Assembly (NCBI RefSeq): GCF_023028345.1
Contig: NZ_CP095487.1
Location: 1,240,001 to 1,304,000 of the forward strand
Direction: 5' to 3'
Source: Halorientalis marina
GTDB lineage: Archaea; Halobacteriota; Halobacteria; Halobacteriales; Haloarculaceae
DNA length: 64,000 nt
Shown: positions 41,047 through 49,326 of the stretch, piece by piece
Layout: each line of letters begins with the position of its first letter
How positions within the stretch are numbered: position 1 is the stretch's first letter
Notes under the pieces: model-generated
What the model was told of the DNA's origin: nothing
The model's database searches: none
The model's input: only the letters and a program-made list of their open reading frames with translations
Program-made: the position numbers and the translations under genes

Positions 41047-42108
41047 TCAGAGGGCGTTCTGGTCGATCGGGTCCTCGATGTCGCCCATGACCGACTCCAG
41101 CAGGTCGGTGACGGTCACCATCCCGACGACCGCGCCGTCCTCGATGACGAACGCGAGTTCCTGGCTCTCGGCCTGGAACTGGTCGACGGCGTCGCTGACG
41201 TCTGTATCCGGCGACATCGTCATCGGCGGGGCGGTGAGGTCCTCGAAGTCGAGGTCGCCCCCGGCGAGGTCCTCCCGGTGTCGCGCGAGGATCGGGAAGT
41301 AGAGGATGCCGACGAAGTCGGTCAGGTCCTCGCCGACTAGCGGATACCGGGTGTGTGGGTGCTCCTCCATCCGGCGGAAGTTCTCCTCGGAGTCGGCCGC
41401 CGTCGACAGCGCGACGATCTCCTCTGCGGGGAGCATCACGTCTCGAATCGATTGTTCACCGATCTGGAGGGCGTTCATCACCTCCTCCTGCCGTTCTTCG
41501 GAGAGGTTCCCCTCGTCGAGGACCGTCCCGAGCCGGTTCCGGAGGTCGGCCCGCGATTCGATGACGTCCTCCTCGGTTTCGAGCCAGGCGCCGGTCATCT
41601 CGATGCCGAACAGTTTGAGCGTCCCCTTCGCGATCCCGTCACCGAGCGTGATGACCGGGGAGATGAGCCAGTGGAACCAGTACAGCGGCGCCGCACCGTA
41701 CCGACACACGAACCGCGACCGCTCGACGCCGAGGTAGGTCGGCGTCTGCTCGCCGTGGGTGAGGTGGACGAGGTTGATGATCAGGAAGGCGATGATGGCG
41801 CCCGCGCCGACTGAGGCAAGCGCCGTGGTCTCGAACAGTGGCTCGAAAAGCGCCGCCAGCGCCGGCTCCGCGACGATCCCGACCGCGATGCTGGACGCCG
41901 TGATCCCGACCTGGCAGGTCGTGAGATACAGCTCGAGGTTCTGCGTCATCTCCCAGGCCCGCTCCAGCGCGGGGTTGTCCCCGACGAACTCCGATTCGGT
42001 GAACTGCCTGGCGCGCGTCAGCGCGAACTCTATCGCGACGAAAAAGCCGTTCGTCAGGATGAGCGCGAGTCCCGCCACGAGCCGGATCGCCAGCTCGATC
42101 GTGTTCAT
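41047..42108 (-). CDS. CNNM/CorC-type membrane protein with CBS domains
   Basis: 353 aa. DUF21/CNNM transmembrane domain ~1-160 with motifs NGFFVAIEFALTRARQ and TCQVGITASSIAVGIVAEP, then an amphipathic region and a CBS pair (~215-345: IRDVMLPAEEIVALST, VGILYFPILARH, PPMTMSPDTDVSDAVDQF, LAFVIEDGAVVGMVTVTDLLE). Family members are implicated in Mg2+/Co2+ or Na+ transport. No CorC_HlyC C-terminal domain. The ion is not predictable here. Confidence 0.9.
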   Translation of the reverse strand: MNTIELAIRLVAGLALILTNGFFVAIEFALTRARQFTESEFVGDNPALERAWEMTQNLELYLTTCQVGITASSIAVGIVAEPALAALFEPLFETTALASVGAGAIIAFLIINLVHLTHGEQTPTYLGVERSRFVCRYGAAPLYWFHWLISPVITLGDGIAKGTLKLFGIEMTGAWLETEEDVIESRADLRNRLGTVLDEGNLSEERQEEVMNALQIGEQSIRDVMLPAEEIVALSTAADSEENFRRMEEHPHTRYPLVGEDLTDFVGILYFPILARHREDLAGGDLDFEDLTAPPMTMSPDTDVSDAVDQFQAESQELAFVIEDGAVVGMVTVTDLLESVMGDIEDPIDQNAL

Positions 42109-42182
42109 CGCCGGCGTTGTTCTGCCGCGTCCCGTTTATGTCCAGCGGAAGAGCCGTTCCGGGGACCGGACCCCGTACCTTC

Positions 42183-42938
42183 TCAGCCGATGTACCGCAG
42201 GTCCTCGTCGGAGGGGGTCGGCGTGCCCTGTTCCATCTCCTGGATCTTCCGGACGACCTCTTCCATCTCCTCGGCGCGGTCCTCCAGCGAGCCGAAGTCG
42301 ACCTCGAAGCCGACGACCTCCTGCAGGACCGTCAGCACGGCCTGCGCGCTCTTGGGATCGACGAGGTAGCCGCTGGTCTCGCCCATCAGGCAGGCGGCCC
42401 CGAAGTCGCGGCGTTCACCAAGCCCCAGGAGGAGGCCGGAGACGCCGACGATGCCCCCGGCGGGTTCGTCCTCGCGGAATTCCACGTCGGCGGCTTCGAG
42501 GTCGTCGACGAGCGCGTCGGTCGTCGCCGCGCCGAGCACGTCGTACTCCTCGATGAGTTCGCCTGTCGGGACGCCGCCGAGGGCGAACACCCGCTCGACG
42601 CCGAACTCGTCGGCCACGTCGAGGAACTGGTCGGTCAGGCGGTAGTGGCCCCGGTTGTCCTGTGCTTGGTGGTCGCCGGTCAACACGAGCAGGTCCTGGC
42701 CCTGGTCGGTGTGGACCGCGTGGAACTCGGCGCCCGCCAACTTGGTCCGTCCCTCGTCGACGGTGACCTGTGGCGGGAAGTGCTGTGAGTAGACGTTCCG
42801 CACCGGTTCGCCGTCGAGTTCCTCGAGCAGGTGTTCGGCGGCGAGTTTCCCGACGTGGCCGACACCAGGGAGCCCCTCGATGAGAACCGGATCGTCCAGC
42901 TCCGGGTCCGCGAGCGTCTCGATCTCGAACTCGTCCAT
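42183..42938 (-). CDS. PAC2-family proteasome assembly chaperone
   Basis: 251 aa. PAC2 signature DPVLIEGLPGVGHVGKLAAEH at ~16-36, and the central FALGGVPTGELIEEY. Ends EDLRYIG. Last gene of the cluster L44e-S27e-aIF2-alpha-nop10-PAC2, a common archaeal order linking translation and proteasome genes. Archaeal PbaB-like members bind the 20S alpha ring. It differs from the PAC2 protein at 3585 in lacking a Phe-x terminus; the Tyr is third from the end here. Confidence 0.9.
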   Translation of the reverse strand: MDEFEIETLADPELDDPVLIEGLPGVGHVGKLAAEHLLEELDGEPVRNVYSQHFPPQVTVDEGRTKLAGAEFHAVHTDQGQDLLVLTGDHQAQDNRGHYRLTDQFLDVADEFGVERVFALGGVPTGELIEEYDVLGAATTDALVDDLEAADVEFREDEPAGGIVGVSGLLLGLGERRDFGAACLMGETSGYLVDPKSAQAVLTVLQEVVGFEVDFGSLEDRAEEMEEVVRKIQEMEQGTPTPSDEDLRYIG

Positions 42939-42943
42939 AGCCC

Positions 42944-43126
42944 TTACTCGCGGTTCCGCCGCTTAATAGCGCGTCGATATTTCCCGTAGGGGTCGGCCGG
43001 GTCGAACGGTGCCGGGGCGCTGTTGACCGCGTCTCCATCGCACTCGGGACAGGTCTCGGTCAGCGTGTACACCGGCCGCTCGTGGGCGTCCTCCCAGTCG
43101 GCACAGACGCGAATGTCGGACTTCAT
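42944..43126 (-). CDS. nop10: H/ACA RNP protein Nop10
   Basis: 60 aa. Typical KSDIRVCADWED start and a central ETCPECDGDAVNSAPAPFDP, ending with the basic helix YGKYRRAIKRRNRE. Part of the box H/ACA RNP that makes pseudouridine in rRNA with Cbf5, Gar1 and L7Ae. Archaeal Nop10 binds zinc through four Cys; here only three are evident (Cys8, Cys26, Cys29), so the site may use another ligand. Lies 5 nt before the PAC2 gene and 13 nt after aIF2-alpha. Confidence 0.93.
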   Translation of the reverse strand: MKSDIRVCADWEDAHERPVYTLTETCPECDGDAVNSAPAPFDPADPYGKYRRAIKRRNRE

Positions 43127-43139
43127 TTCCCGCGGGCCG

Positions 43140-43940
43140 TTACTCTTCCTCGGTGTGGCGCTCGCGGTGGTACTCGCCGCTGCCACCGTGTTCCGCGATG
43201 ACCGCGGCGGCGCGCTCGGCGCTCTCTTCGAGGTGGCTCTCGGCGGTCTTGTAGTCCGGTGCCCGGACGGTGATGCGGTACTCCGGGGAGCCGACGTAGG
43301 TGACTTCGAGATCGACCTCGTCCGGAATTTCGCCGTTGCCCTCCGCAGCCTGGAGCGCCTCCTTGACCGCGTCGACGCCGTCGGGGCTCGCGACCTGGAG
43401 GTCGACGTACCCCGTGACGTTGACGTAGGGGACCGAGACGTTCTCGCGAGCGGTCTCGACGATGGCGTCGACCTCTTCGTCGGTGAGGTCCGTGTCCTCG
43501 AGGGCTTCGGTCCCGTGGATGGCCGCCTGCTCGAAGCCGTCGTACATCGAGCCGAACTCCGCCAGCAGGACGTTCGCGACGCCCGCGTACTTCTCGTCGT
43601 CCAGGTCCTCGCCGAAGGCCAGTTCCATCCAGTTGTCGGCCTTCTGCTCGTTTTTCCACTCCTGGATCTTGTCCTTGCGCTGGTGGTCGTTGACGTCCTT
43701 GATCGAGAGGTCGATCTGGACGGACTCCTCGTCGACCTCCAGGACCTTGGCGACGACCGTCTGGCCCTCGCTGACGTGGTCACGAACGTTCTTGATCCAC
43801 CCGGAGGCGACCTCGCTGATGTGACAGAGACCGCGCTTGTCCTCGTACTCCAGTAGATCGACGAAGACGCCGAAATCCTCGATCTCGTCGATCCGGCCGA
43901 CGACCAGTTCACCGGACTCTGGCCAGCCGCTGTATTTCAT
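43140..43940 (-). CDS. Translation initiation factor aIF2 subunit alpha
   Basis: 266 aa, full length. N-terminal S1 domain ([42 protein letters not shown]), helical middle domain, and C-terminal alpha/beta domain that contacts the gamma subunit ([20 protein letters not shown]). With aIF2-beta and gamma it brings initiator Met-tRNA to the ribosome. Position 53 nt after S27e and just before nop10 is a conserved archaeal order. Confidence 0.96.
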   Translation of the reverse strand: MKYSGWPESGELVVGRIDEIEDFGVFVDLLEYEDKRGLCHISEVASGWIKNVRDHVSEGQTVVAKVLEVDEESVQIDLSIKDVNDHQRKDKIQEWKNEQKADNWMELAFGEDLDDEKYAGVANVLLAEFGSMYDGFEQAAIHGTEALEDTDLTDEEVDAIVETARENVSVPYVNVTGYVDLQVASPDGVDAVKEALQAAEGNGEIPDEVDLEVTYVGSPEYRITVRAPDYKTAESHLEESAERAAAVIAEHGGSGEYHRERHTEEE

Positions 43941-43993
43941 ACGCCACGCTTCGAAGCCGAGGCGTTAAAACCCGCCGCTTCGCCGCGCCCCGT

Positions 43994-44167
43994 CTATCGG
44001 GCTTCGACGACTTCGAGGACCTCGCCCTCGATGGCCGCCTTCCCGCCCGTCGGTCGGGCGAGGGTGTGACCACAGACCGCACAGGAGACGTCCGTCGCGG
44101 CCTTCTCGAAGACCGTCTGTTCGTTCTCACAGTCCGGGCACTGAACGGTGATGAAGCTCCCCGCCAT
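43994..44167 (-). CDS. rps27e: 30S ribosomal protein S27e
   Basis: 57 aa. Zinc-finger ribosomal protein: FITVQCPDCENEQTVFEK and VSCAVCGHTLARPTGGKA give the four Cys of the C4 finger. Starts at MAGSFITVQC, two bases after the L44e stop (gap 44168-44169). Small-subunit component; full length for archaea. Confidence 0.96.
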   Translation of the reverse strand: MAGSFITVQCPDCENEQTVFEKAATDVSCAVCGHTLARPTGGKAAIEGEVLEVVEAR

Positions 44168-44169
44168 GA

Positions 44170-44454
44170 TTACTCCTGGAACTCCAGTCGACCGGCGCGC
44201 CATCCCTCGCGGAGGTGGGCCTTCCCACACTCGGCACAGCGGTACTTCAGGTCGGTCTTCTTGGTGGGCTTGTCCCCACCGGGGACCTTCGAGAACTTCC
44301 CCTTGTTTCCGATGCCCGACCCGCGGCGCTTGGCCTGGCGGTCGTTGACCTTTTTCATTCCCGAGGACCGGCCCGTACGGACCTTCTCGACCTCGTGTTC
44401 GTGATGCTCGTTACAATGTGGACAGTACGTGTTAAATCGGCGCGGCATCTCCAT
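44170..44454 (-). CDS. rpl44e: 50S ribosomal protein L44e
   Basis: 94 aa. [20 protein letters not shown] start and [20 protein letters not shown] near the end carry the four zinc-binding Cys. Very close to the Haloarcula L44e sequence as I remember it. First gene of the L44e-S27e-aIF2-alpha-nop10-PAC2 unit on the minus strand. Full length. Confidence 0.97.
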   Translation of the reverse strand: MEMPRRFNTYCPHCNEHHEHEVEKVRTGRSSGMKKVNDRQAKRRGSGIGNKGKFSKVPGGDKPTKKTDLKYRCAECGKAHLREGWRAGRLEFQE

Positions 44455-44510
44455 AGATATCGACCTTGCCAGTCCTTCGCCACTGCCGCTTAAAACCAGT
44501 TTGGTTTCCA

Positions 44511-44638
44511 GACGGCGCGACCGCAGGGAGCGCCGTCGAACGAGCGAGCGGCGACCACCGGAAGCCGCGAGCAGGGATGGGCTGGCGCGACCGAAGGGAG
44601 CGCCAGCAGAAAGCCGAACGGTGACCATCGGGAGCCGT
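44511..44638. repeat. Two 70-bp copies of a paired-hairpin element
   Basis: Copy 1: hairpin A GACGGCGC / GCGCCGTC (44511-44537, loop GACCGCAGGGA) and hairpin B GCGGC / GCCGC (44548-44568, loop GACCACCGGAA). Copy 2: hairpin A GCTGGCGC / GCGCCAGC (44581-44607, loop GACCGAAGGGA) and hairpin B ACGGT / GCCGT (44618-44638, loop GACCATCGGGA, one G-T wobble). All four loops are exactly 11 nt, begin GACC and end G(G/A)A or GA. Stem differences between copies are compensated on both arms. Lies between L44e and the gene at 44728, upstream of the TATA-like CTTAACAG of the latter. Confidence 0.75.
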
Positions 44639-44727
44639 GAGGCGGACGGCCGAGCGCCCCCGCTACCGCCAGCTCTCGGCTACCCAGTGTCGAAGCGCTT
44701 AACAGCGGTTCGACCGAACGCGCGAGT

Positions 44728-44988
44728 ATGAAGCAGCTCATCATCCGCGGGGACCCCGGCATCCGGAAGGGTGCGCTCATCGAGTACGACGGCGAGGAGT
44801 ACTTCTGTTTCGGCATTTCCCGGCAGGGTGAGTGGCACGGCCCCGACCGCGTCCAGTTGTGGTGTACGGTCGGCGAGGAGGAGACTGAGATGGAAAAATA
44901 CGAGCGCCGCGAGTACGTCCCCATGCACCTCGAAACCATGTCCGCCGACGCCGAGGAGATCGAGGTCATCCGCAAACGAGCCGCCTGA
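44728..44988 (+). CDS. HAH_0734-like conserved haloarchaeal protein
   Basis: 86 aa: MKQLIIRGDPGIRKGALIEY, then EYFCFGISRQGEWHGPDRVQ and ERREYVPMHLETM. Compact, beta-rich, one of the strongly conserved small haloarchaeal proteins without known role (family name from memory). TATA-like GCTTAACAG about 27 nt before the ATG, so leaderless. Divergent from the ribosomal cluster, separated by the hairpin array. Confidence 0.8.
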   Translation: MKQLIIRGDPGIRKGALIEYDGEEYFCFGISRQGEWHGPDRVQLWCTVGEEETEMEKYERREYVPMHLETMSADAEEIEVIRKRAA

Positions 44989-45164
44989 CGAGTTCCAGCA
45001 CCTCTTTCTCCGCCCGGCTGGCCCCTCGACGGAAGCCGATGCGTACTCGTGGCTCCGTGACACTGTGCGATAGTATCTTTCTCCGGCCGCTGAGCGGCGA
45101 ATAATGCGGGGAGTTGCCGTCACGGGTGGCCGGTGGGTAGCGCTCGCTTCGCGGTCCGCGGTGT

Positions 45165-47603
45165 TCAGCTCGCCTGACCGTCGGTGGTTTCGAGCGCGTC
45201 CTGGTCGACCCGATAGATCGTCACCGCGTCCCACCGCTTCTCGACGGTGACGCCCTCGATGCCGGCGAACGCCGGCCGGCCGTAGGTCTCCTGCTCTGCC
45301 GGGCCGACGTAGACGTACTCGACGTCGTACTGACGCAGGAGCCGCACCCGCTCGGCCGGCGAGCCGGTGTAGATCGTCCGAACGTCCGAGACGCGCGTCC
45401 GGTACGCCTCCTGGCCGCGGTACCCGATCTCGTGGAACCACCCGACGACCGTCGGGACGCCGGTGAGACTCGACGGCGCGCTCGCACCGTCACCGTCCCG
45501 TGCGTTCCAGCTGTACCCGCCGGGCGCGGAGACGATGTTGGGCTGGCCCGCGACGTTCGTGTCCAGCCACTCGATGGCCGGCGCCTCGCCGGGGTGGCTG
45601 GTCTCGACGAACGCCGTCCCGTCGAGCGTCGGGTCGTCAACCCGGCTGGTCTCTTTCTCGCTTTGCCAGCCGGCGAAGTGGCTCTGGAGCGCGAACCCGG
45701 CGTACAGCGAGGTCGAGACGACGAGCAGTGCGGCGAAGACCGAGAAGGCCGGCTTCCAGCGGCCGCCGCTGAGCGACAGGCTCGGCCGGTGCTGGCTCAC
45801 GAGGTGGGTGACGATCGCGCCGGCCGCGACGGCCCAGAGCACCCACACCTGCATGTAGGTCTTGAAGACGGTGTTGAGCCGACCGGGGCCGGCCTCCTCC
45901 TTGACGAAGAGCAGTTCGACCAGCAGGGCCAGGCCGGCGCCCGCGACGAGGAGGACGACCTCGAACCCCGGCCGGTCGCGGAGCCGGTCCCCGTCGGTCG
46001 ATGCGTCACGTTCGGCTGTGGCCTCCTCGCTCTCGTCGACCGACTCCTCCTCCTCCGTGTCCTGCTCGCCACCGTCCGCGGCGGCAACCGAGGGGGCCGG
46101 GCGGCGCCCGACGTCGGACGCGCCGCCGGTGAACCGCAGGAGCGCCCAGCCGACGAAGATCAGCGGCCCGAACAGGAGGACTGCAGGGGCTTTCACCAGC
46201 CAGGCGACGACGGCGACGACGAGCAGCATCACCCAGGCCTTCACGGTGTCGGCCACGCGCGGGAGGCCGTGGCGCAGGAGGTAGGGAACGAACACGAGCA
46301 GGAAGCCACCGTGAACGATCAACAGCGGGCCGAGGGGGCTCCGTTCGGGGAACAGCCCGAGACTGCGGCTGGCGCCCGTGGCCGTCCCGAGCCAGAATGG
46401 GATGGACCAGACGAGGCCAAGCAGGACGACCCCGGCAGCCATCGCCACCGCCACCGTGAGTCGCCCGAGTTCGTCTTTCCCTCGACTGCCCGTGGTGCGG
46501 AGGAACGCTCCCAGTTGGTCCGGCAGTAGTGTCGTCGGGTCGGCCGGTGCCAGGAGGACGGCCAGGAGGGTGAGCCCGCCGATGCTCGGGAACGACCAGG
46601 TGTTGACGACCGCGAGCAGGCCGGCGATGGGCGGAACCACGCCGAGGACGAGCAACAACCGGTGGCGGACGTTCGCTCCCGGCGTCCGTGCGTACGAAAA
46701 GAGGGCGGCGGCGGCAAGCAACAGGAAGGGCGTGCTCATCATGTGTGCGTGGAGGTCCCCGTTCAGCCACGCGAAGAAGGGGAACTCGTTGATCGTCCCC
46801 TCGATGATTCGACTGGCGTGCCAGTAGCTGAAGCCGTCGCCACTTGCCAGCCCCTGTGCCTGGACGGCGAACAGGCCGCTGACGAATCCGCCGACGCTGT
46901 CGGGCAGGAAATTGACCGCCGCGGCACCGGCCGTCCGGAGGTTGCTCGCGATCCCGACGAAGAAGGCGCCGAACAGGCCGCCGAGGACCCGCGGCGACCC
47001 ACGGGACGCGGCGAGCGAGCCGGCCACGCCGTAGGCCGCGGTCACGAGCATGGCGTAGAAGCCCGCGAGTGCGAGGTTGTACGCGAACCGCGGTGCGGTG
47101 CCGGTCAGCCGCGTCAACAGCGAGGCAAGCAGGTGCCCGCCGTAGTAGTACTTCACCGGCTCTCCGGCGAACCACATATCTTCGGGCGGGAGCGTCTCGG
47201 CCCGGAGCAGGGACCTGAGCAGGCCGAAATCGAGGAACTTCTCGCCGCCGCCGGGGTGGACCGCCGGGTCGACGGCCCGGATGGCGATCAGAAACAGGAA
47301 GGCGACGGCGAACACTGCGGCCGTCTCGCCGACGATTCGCGTGTCGATGTCGGGGTCGCCGAAGTAGACGGCCGCGACGACGGCCGCGAACAGGACGAGC
47401 AGACCGACCGGGACGGCGAGTGACAGCGAGAGGTGGCCGACCCAGTAGGCGACGACCCAGAGTATCGCGGCCGACAGCGGCACCGCGACGCCGGCCCCTC
47501 GGTCCGCCAGCCGGGGAAAGAGCGTGGCCGCCAGGGGCAGTCCGGCCAGCAGGAGGGCGATGTAGACGACGAGCCAGAGTGCGACGAGCCCGAACTCCAT
47601 CAT
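45165..47603 (-). CDS. DUF2298 ('YYY' domain) polytopic membrane protein
   Basis: 812 aa, about 15-17 membrane helices. The signature KYYYGGH is at ~150, near FDFGLLRSL and PPEDMWFAGEP; FFAWLNGDLHAHMMSTPF (~280) is the second conserved loop. A charged cytoplasmic-type insert (EDTEEEESVDESEEATAE) is at ~555-585. The soluble C-terminal ~120 residues include AIEWLDTNVAGQPNIVSAPG and VEYVYVGPAEQETYG, similar to GT-C type glycosyltransferases. Together with GT2 and GtrA genes next door, I infer a role in lipid-linked sugar transfer to the cell surface. Confidence 0.88.
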   Translation of the reverse strand: MMEFGLVALWLVVYIALLLAGLPLAATLFPRLADRGAGVAVPLSAAILWVVAYWVGHLSLSLAVPVGLLVLFAAVVAAVYFGDPDIDTRIVGETAAVFAVAFLFLIAIRAVDPAVHPGGGEKFLDFGLLRSLLRAETLPPEDMWFAGEPVKYYYGGHLLASLLTRLTGTAPRFAYNLALAGFYAMLVTAAYGVAGSLAASRGSPRVLGGLFGAFFVGIASNLRTAGAAAVNFLPDSVGGFVSGLFAVQAQGLASGDGFSYWHASRIIEGTINEFPFFAWLNGDLHAHMMSTPFLLLAAAALFSYARTPGANVRHRLLLVLGVVPPIAGLLAVVNTWSFPSIGGLTLLAVLLAPADPTTLLPDQLGAFLRTTGSRGKDELGRLTVAVAMAAGVVLLGLVWSIPFWLGTATGASRSLGLFPERSPLGPLLIVHGGFLLVFVPYLLRHGLPRVADTVKAWVMLLVVAVVAWLVKAPAVLLFGPLIFVGWALLRFTGGASDVGRRPAPSVAAADGGEQDTEEEESVDESEEATAERDASTDGDRLRDRPGFEVVLLVAGAGLALLVELLFVKEEAGPGRLNTVFKTYMQVWVLWAVAAGAIVTHLVSQHRPSLSLSGGRWKPAFSVFAALLVVSTSLYAGFALQSHFAGWQSEKETSRVDDPTLDGTAFVETSHPGEAPAIEWLDTNVAGQPNIVSAPGGYSWNARDGDGASAPSSLTGVPTVVGWFHEIGYRGQEAYRTRVSDVRTIYTGSPAERVRLLRQYDVEYVYVGPAEQETYGRPAFAGIEGVTVEKRWDAVTIYRVDQDALETTDGQAS

Positions 47604-47698
47604 CCGACCCAAACTCGCGTCCGCGTATACCTTTTGTGTTGTCGCCCGACTGCGGTGAGCCGAACGGTTTTTGTCCGGCGCTCGCGGTGTGACAGGTA

Positions 47699-48463
47699 AT
47701 GAGTCGGTCCCTGGGCGTCGTCGTGCCGGCCTACCGTCCCGACGTCGAACGGCTCTCGTCGTACGTCCGTGCCCTCGACGAACGGCTGTCGCCCGACGCC
47801 ATCCGTATCGAACTCGACGCACCCGAGAGCGGCGTCCGGGAGGCACTCGCCGCCCTCCCGGCGACCGTCGGCGTCTCCCCGTACCGCCGCGGGAAAGGCG
47901 CCGCCGTCACCGCAGGCTTCGAGGCCCTCGATACCGACGTGCGCTCCTTCACCGACGCCGACGGGAGCACGCCGCCGGACTCGTTCGTGGCCGTCGTCGA
48001 GCCGGTCGTCGACGGACGGTTCGACCTCTCCGTGGGGTCGCGCCGCCATCCCGAGGCGACCGTCGAGAGTCACCAGACCGTCGCCCGCCGGTGGCTCGGC
48101 GAGGGGTTCGTCCGGCTGGCCCGACTGCTCCTCGATGCAGACCTCCACGACTACCAGTGCGGCGCGAAGGCGATCACCGCCGAGGCCTGGGAGCGGGTCC
48201 GCGAACATCTCTACGAGGCCGGGTTCGCCTGGGATATCGAACTGGTCGCCATCGCCGGGGCGCTGGACCTGCGCATCGCCGAGGTACCCATCACCTGGGA
48301 GGACCAGCCCGGGTCGACGGTCGAACCGATCCGGACCTCCCTGCGGATGGGCCGGGCGCTGTTCGCCGCCCGTCACCGGGCGAAACGCATCCGGGACAGC
48401 CGCCTCCACGCCGCCATCGCGGCGACCCGGGAGGAAGGCGACGCGCTGGTGGACCGTCGATGA
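47699..48463 (+). CDS. GT2 glycosyltransferase (dolichyl-phosphate sugar synthase type)
   Basis: 254 aa. GT-A fold: LGVVVPAYRPDVERL at the N terminus, nucleotide-binding SFTDADGSTPPDSF with the DxD-type Asp-x-Asp (~82-84), and YQCGAKAITAEAWERV then FAWDIELVAIAGALDL, typical of the polyprenyl-phosphate glucose/mannose synthases. No membrane helices. Probably loads a sugar on dolichyl phosphate for the DUF2298 or GtrA partners. Stop overlaps gtrA in an ATGA junction. Confidence 0.9.
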   Translation: MSRSLGVVVPAYRPDVERLSSYVRALDERLSPDAIRIELDAPESGVREALAALPATVGVSPYRRGKGAAVTAGFEALDTDVRSFTDADGSTPPDSFVAVVEPVVDGRFDLSVGSRRHPEATVESHQTVARRWLGEGFVRLARLLLDADLHDYQCGAKAITAEAWERVREHLYEAGFAWDIELVAIAGALDLRIAEVPITWEDQPGSTVEPIRTSLRMGRALFAARHRAKRIRDSRLHAAIAATREEGDALVDRR

Positions 48464-48915
48464 GCGACCGCTCGCTCGACTCGCGGCTCGCGTCGCTGCT
48501 CTCGGGCGTCCGGTTCGGGAAGTTCGTCTCGGTCGGCGTCGCCGGGGCCGTCGTCGACACGACCGCGCTCTTCCTGCTCGTCCAGTTCGGCGGCCTGCCG
48601 GCGATCTGGGTCAACCTCCTCACCATCGAACTCGCCATCCTCGTGATGTTCGCCATCAACGAACGCTGGACGTTCGCGGAACACGGCCGCGAGGGGGCGC
48701 TCCCCAACCGATTGCTTCGTTCGCACGCCGTCCGTGCGACGGGGACGACGGTCCAGATCGTGGTGTTCACCCTCCTCTACGAGTTCGTCGCCGTCACGCT
48801 GATCGACGGGATCGATCTCTGGTTGCTGGTCGCGAAGGGGACTGGAATCGGACTGGGGATGCTGGTGAACTACGTCTTCGAGAGCCTGTTCACGTGGCGT
48901 GTGCACACGGAGTGA
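48460..48915 (+). CDS. GtrA-family membrane protein
   Basis: 151 aa, four membrane helices (~20-42, ~46-68, ~85-108, ~118-140). GtrA motifs FGKFVSVGVAGAVVDTTALF and MFAINERWTFAE, ending VNYVFESLFTWRVH. GtrA proteins are proposed to move polyprenyl-phosphate sugars across the membrane. Coupled to the upstream GT2 gene by a 4-bp overlap, supporting a shared job. Confidence 0.9.
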   Translation: MSDRSLDSRLASLLSGVRFGKFVSVGVAGAVVDTTALFLLVQFGGLPAIWVNLLTIELAILVMFAINERWTFAEHGREGALPNRLLRSHAVRATGTTVQIVVFTLLYEFVAVTLIDGIDLWLLVAKGTGIGLGMLVNYVFESLFTWRVHTE

Positions 48916-48984
48916 GCGGGGGAGAAATTCACAGACGGCTTGCGAATCACAACCCTTAATTGACGGTCGGGATTAGAGAGACGT

Positions 48985-49059
48985 AGCGGGATGGGATAGC
49001 CAGGAGATTCCGGCGGGCTCATAACCCGCAGATCGGTAGTTCAAATCTACCTCCCGCTA
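48985..49059 (+). tRNA. Initiator tRNA-Met (CAT)
   Basis: 75 nt. Acceptor AGCGGGA (48985-48991) pairs with TCCCGCT (49052-49058), discriminator A. Anticodon stem GCGGG / CCCGC (49013-49017 / 49025-49029), loop CTCATAA, anticodon CAT at 49020-49022. The three G-C pairs next to the loop and the A1-U72 pair mark it as initiator rather than elongator. T arm GGTAG-TTCAAAT-CTACC. No intron. CCA not encoded. Confidence 0.97.
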
Positions 49060-49297
49060 CTTCTCGACGAACTCACGCCGCGGAGGTCCACCTCCGCGGC
49101 TACCGTGAGTCGAGAGTCGGATCACGGTACTTTGAACGAGAGAAACGCGAGCGGAGCGAGCGTTTCCCGTAGTTCAAATCTACCTCCCGCTATATTCTGC
49201 CGCTCGCTACACCGCGAGCGGCGAATCTGTCCGTGGTAGATTTGAAGCAGGGAGTGGAGCGAAGCGGAACGACCGCGGTTCAAATCCACCTCCCGCT
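49036..49297 (+). repeat. Repeated 3' ends of the initiator tRNA with inverted repeats
   Basis: The last 24 nt of the tRNA (49036-49059) recur exactly at 49169-49192 and again with changes at 49277-49297 (21 nt, 2 differences). The reverse complement of its T arm, GGTAGATTTGAA, is at 49234-49245. Each spacer starts with a strong hairpin: GCCGCGGAGGT-CC-ACCTCCGCGGC (49077-49100) and GCCGCTCGC-N6-GCGAGCGGC (49199-49222). Spacer 1 also has GAAACGC / GCGTTTC around an 11-nt loop GAGCGGAGCGA (49142-49166). Looks like repeated attachment-site or tRNA-derived duplication; no integrase is nearby. Confidence 0.8.
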
Positions 49298-49326
49298 CCT
49301 TCGTCAGGCCCACTCGCGACGGGGGT

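Noticed and set aside
47699..48959. Long alternative frames through the GT2 and gtrA genes
   Set aside because: The chosen frames have GT-A and GtrA motifs and a 4-bp stop/start overlap; the alternatives are Arg/Pro/Ser-rich shadows.
49169..49192. Second and third tRNA-Met genes downstream of the initiator tRNA
   Set aside because: Only the T arm and 3' acceptor strand are present; there is no matching 5' acceptor, D arm or anticodon arm, so these are partial copies.
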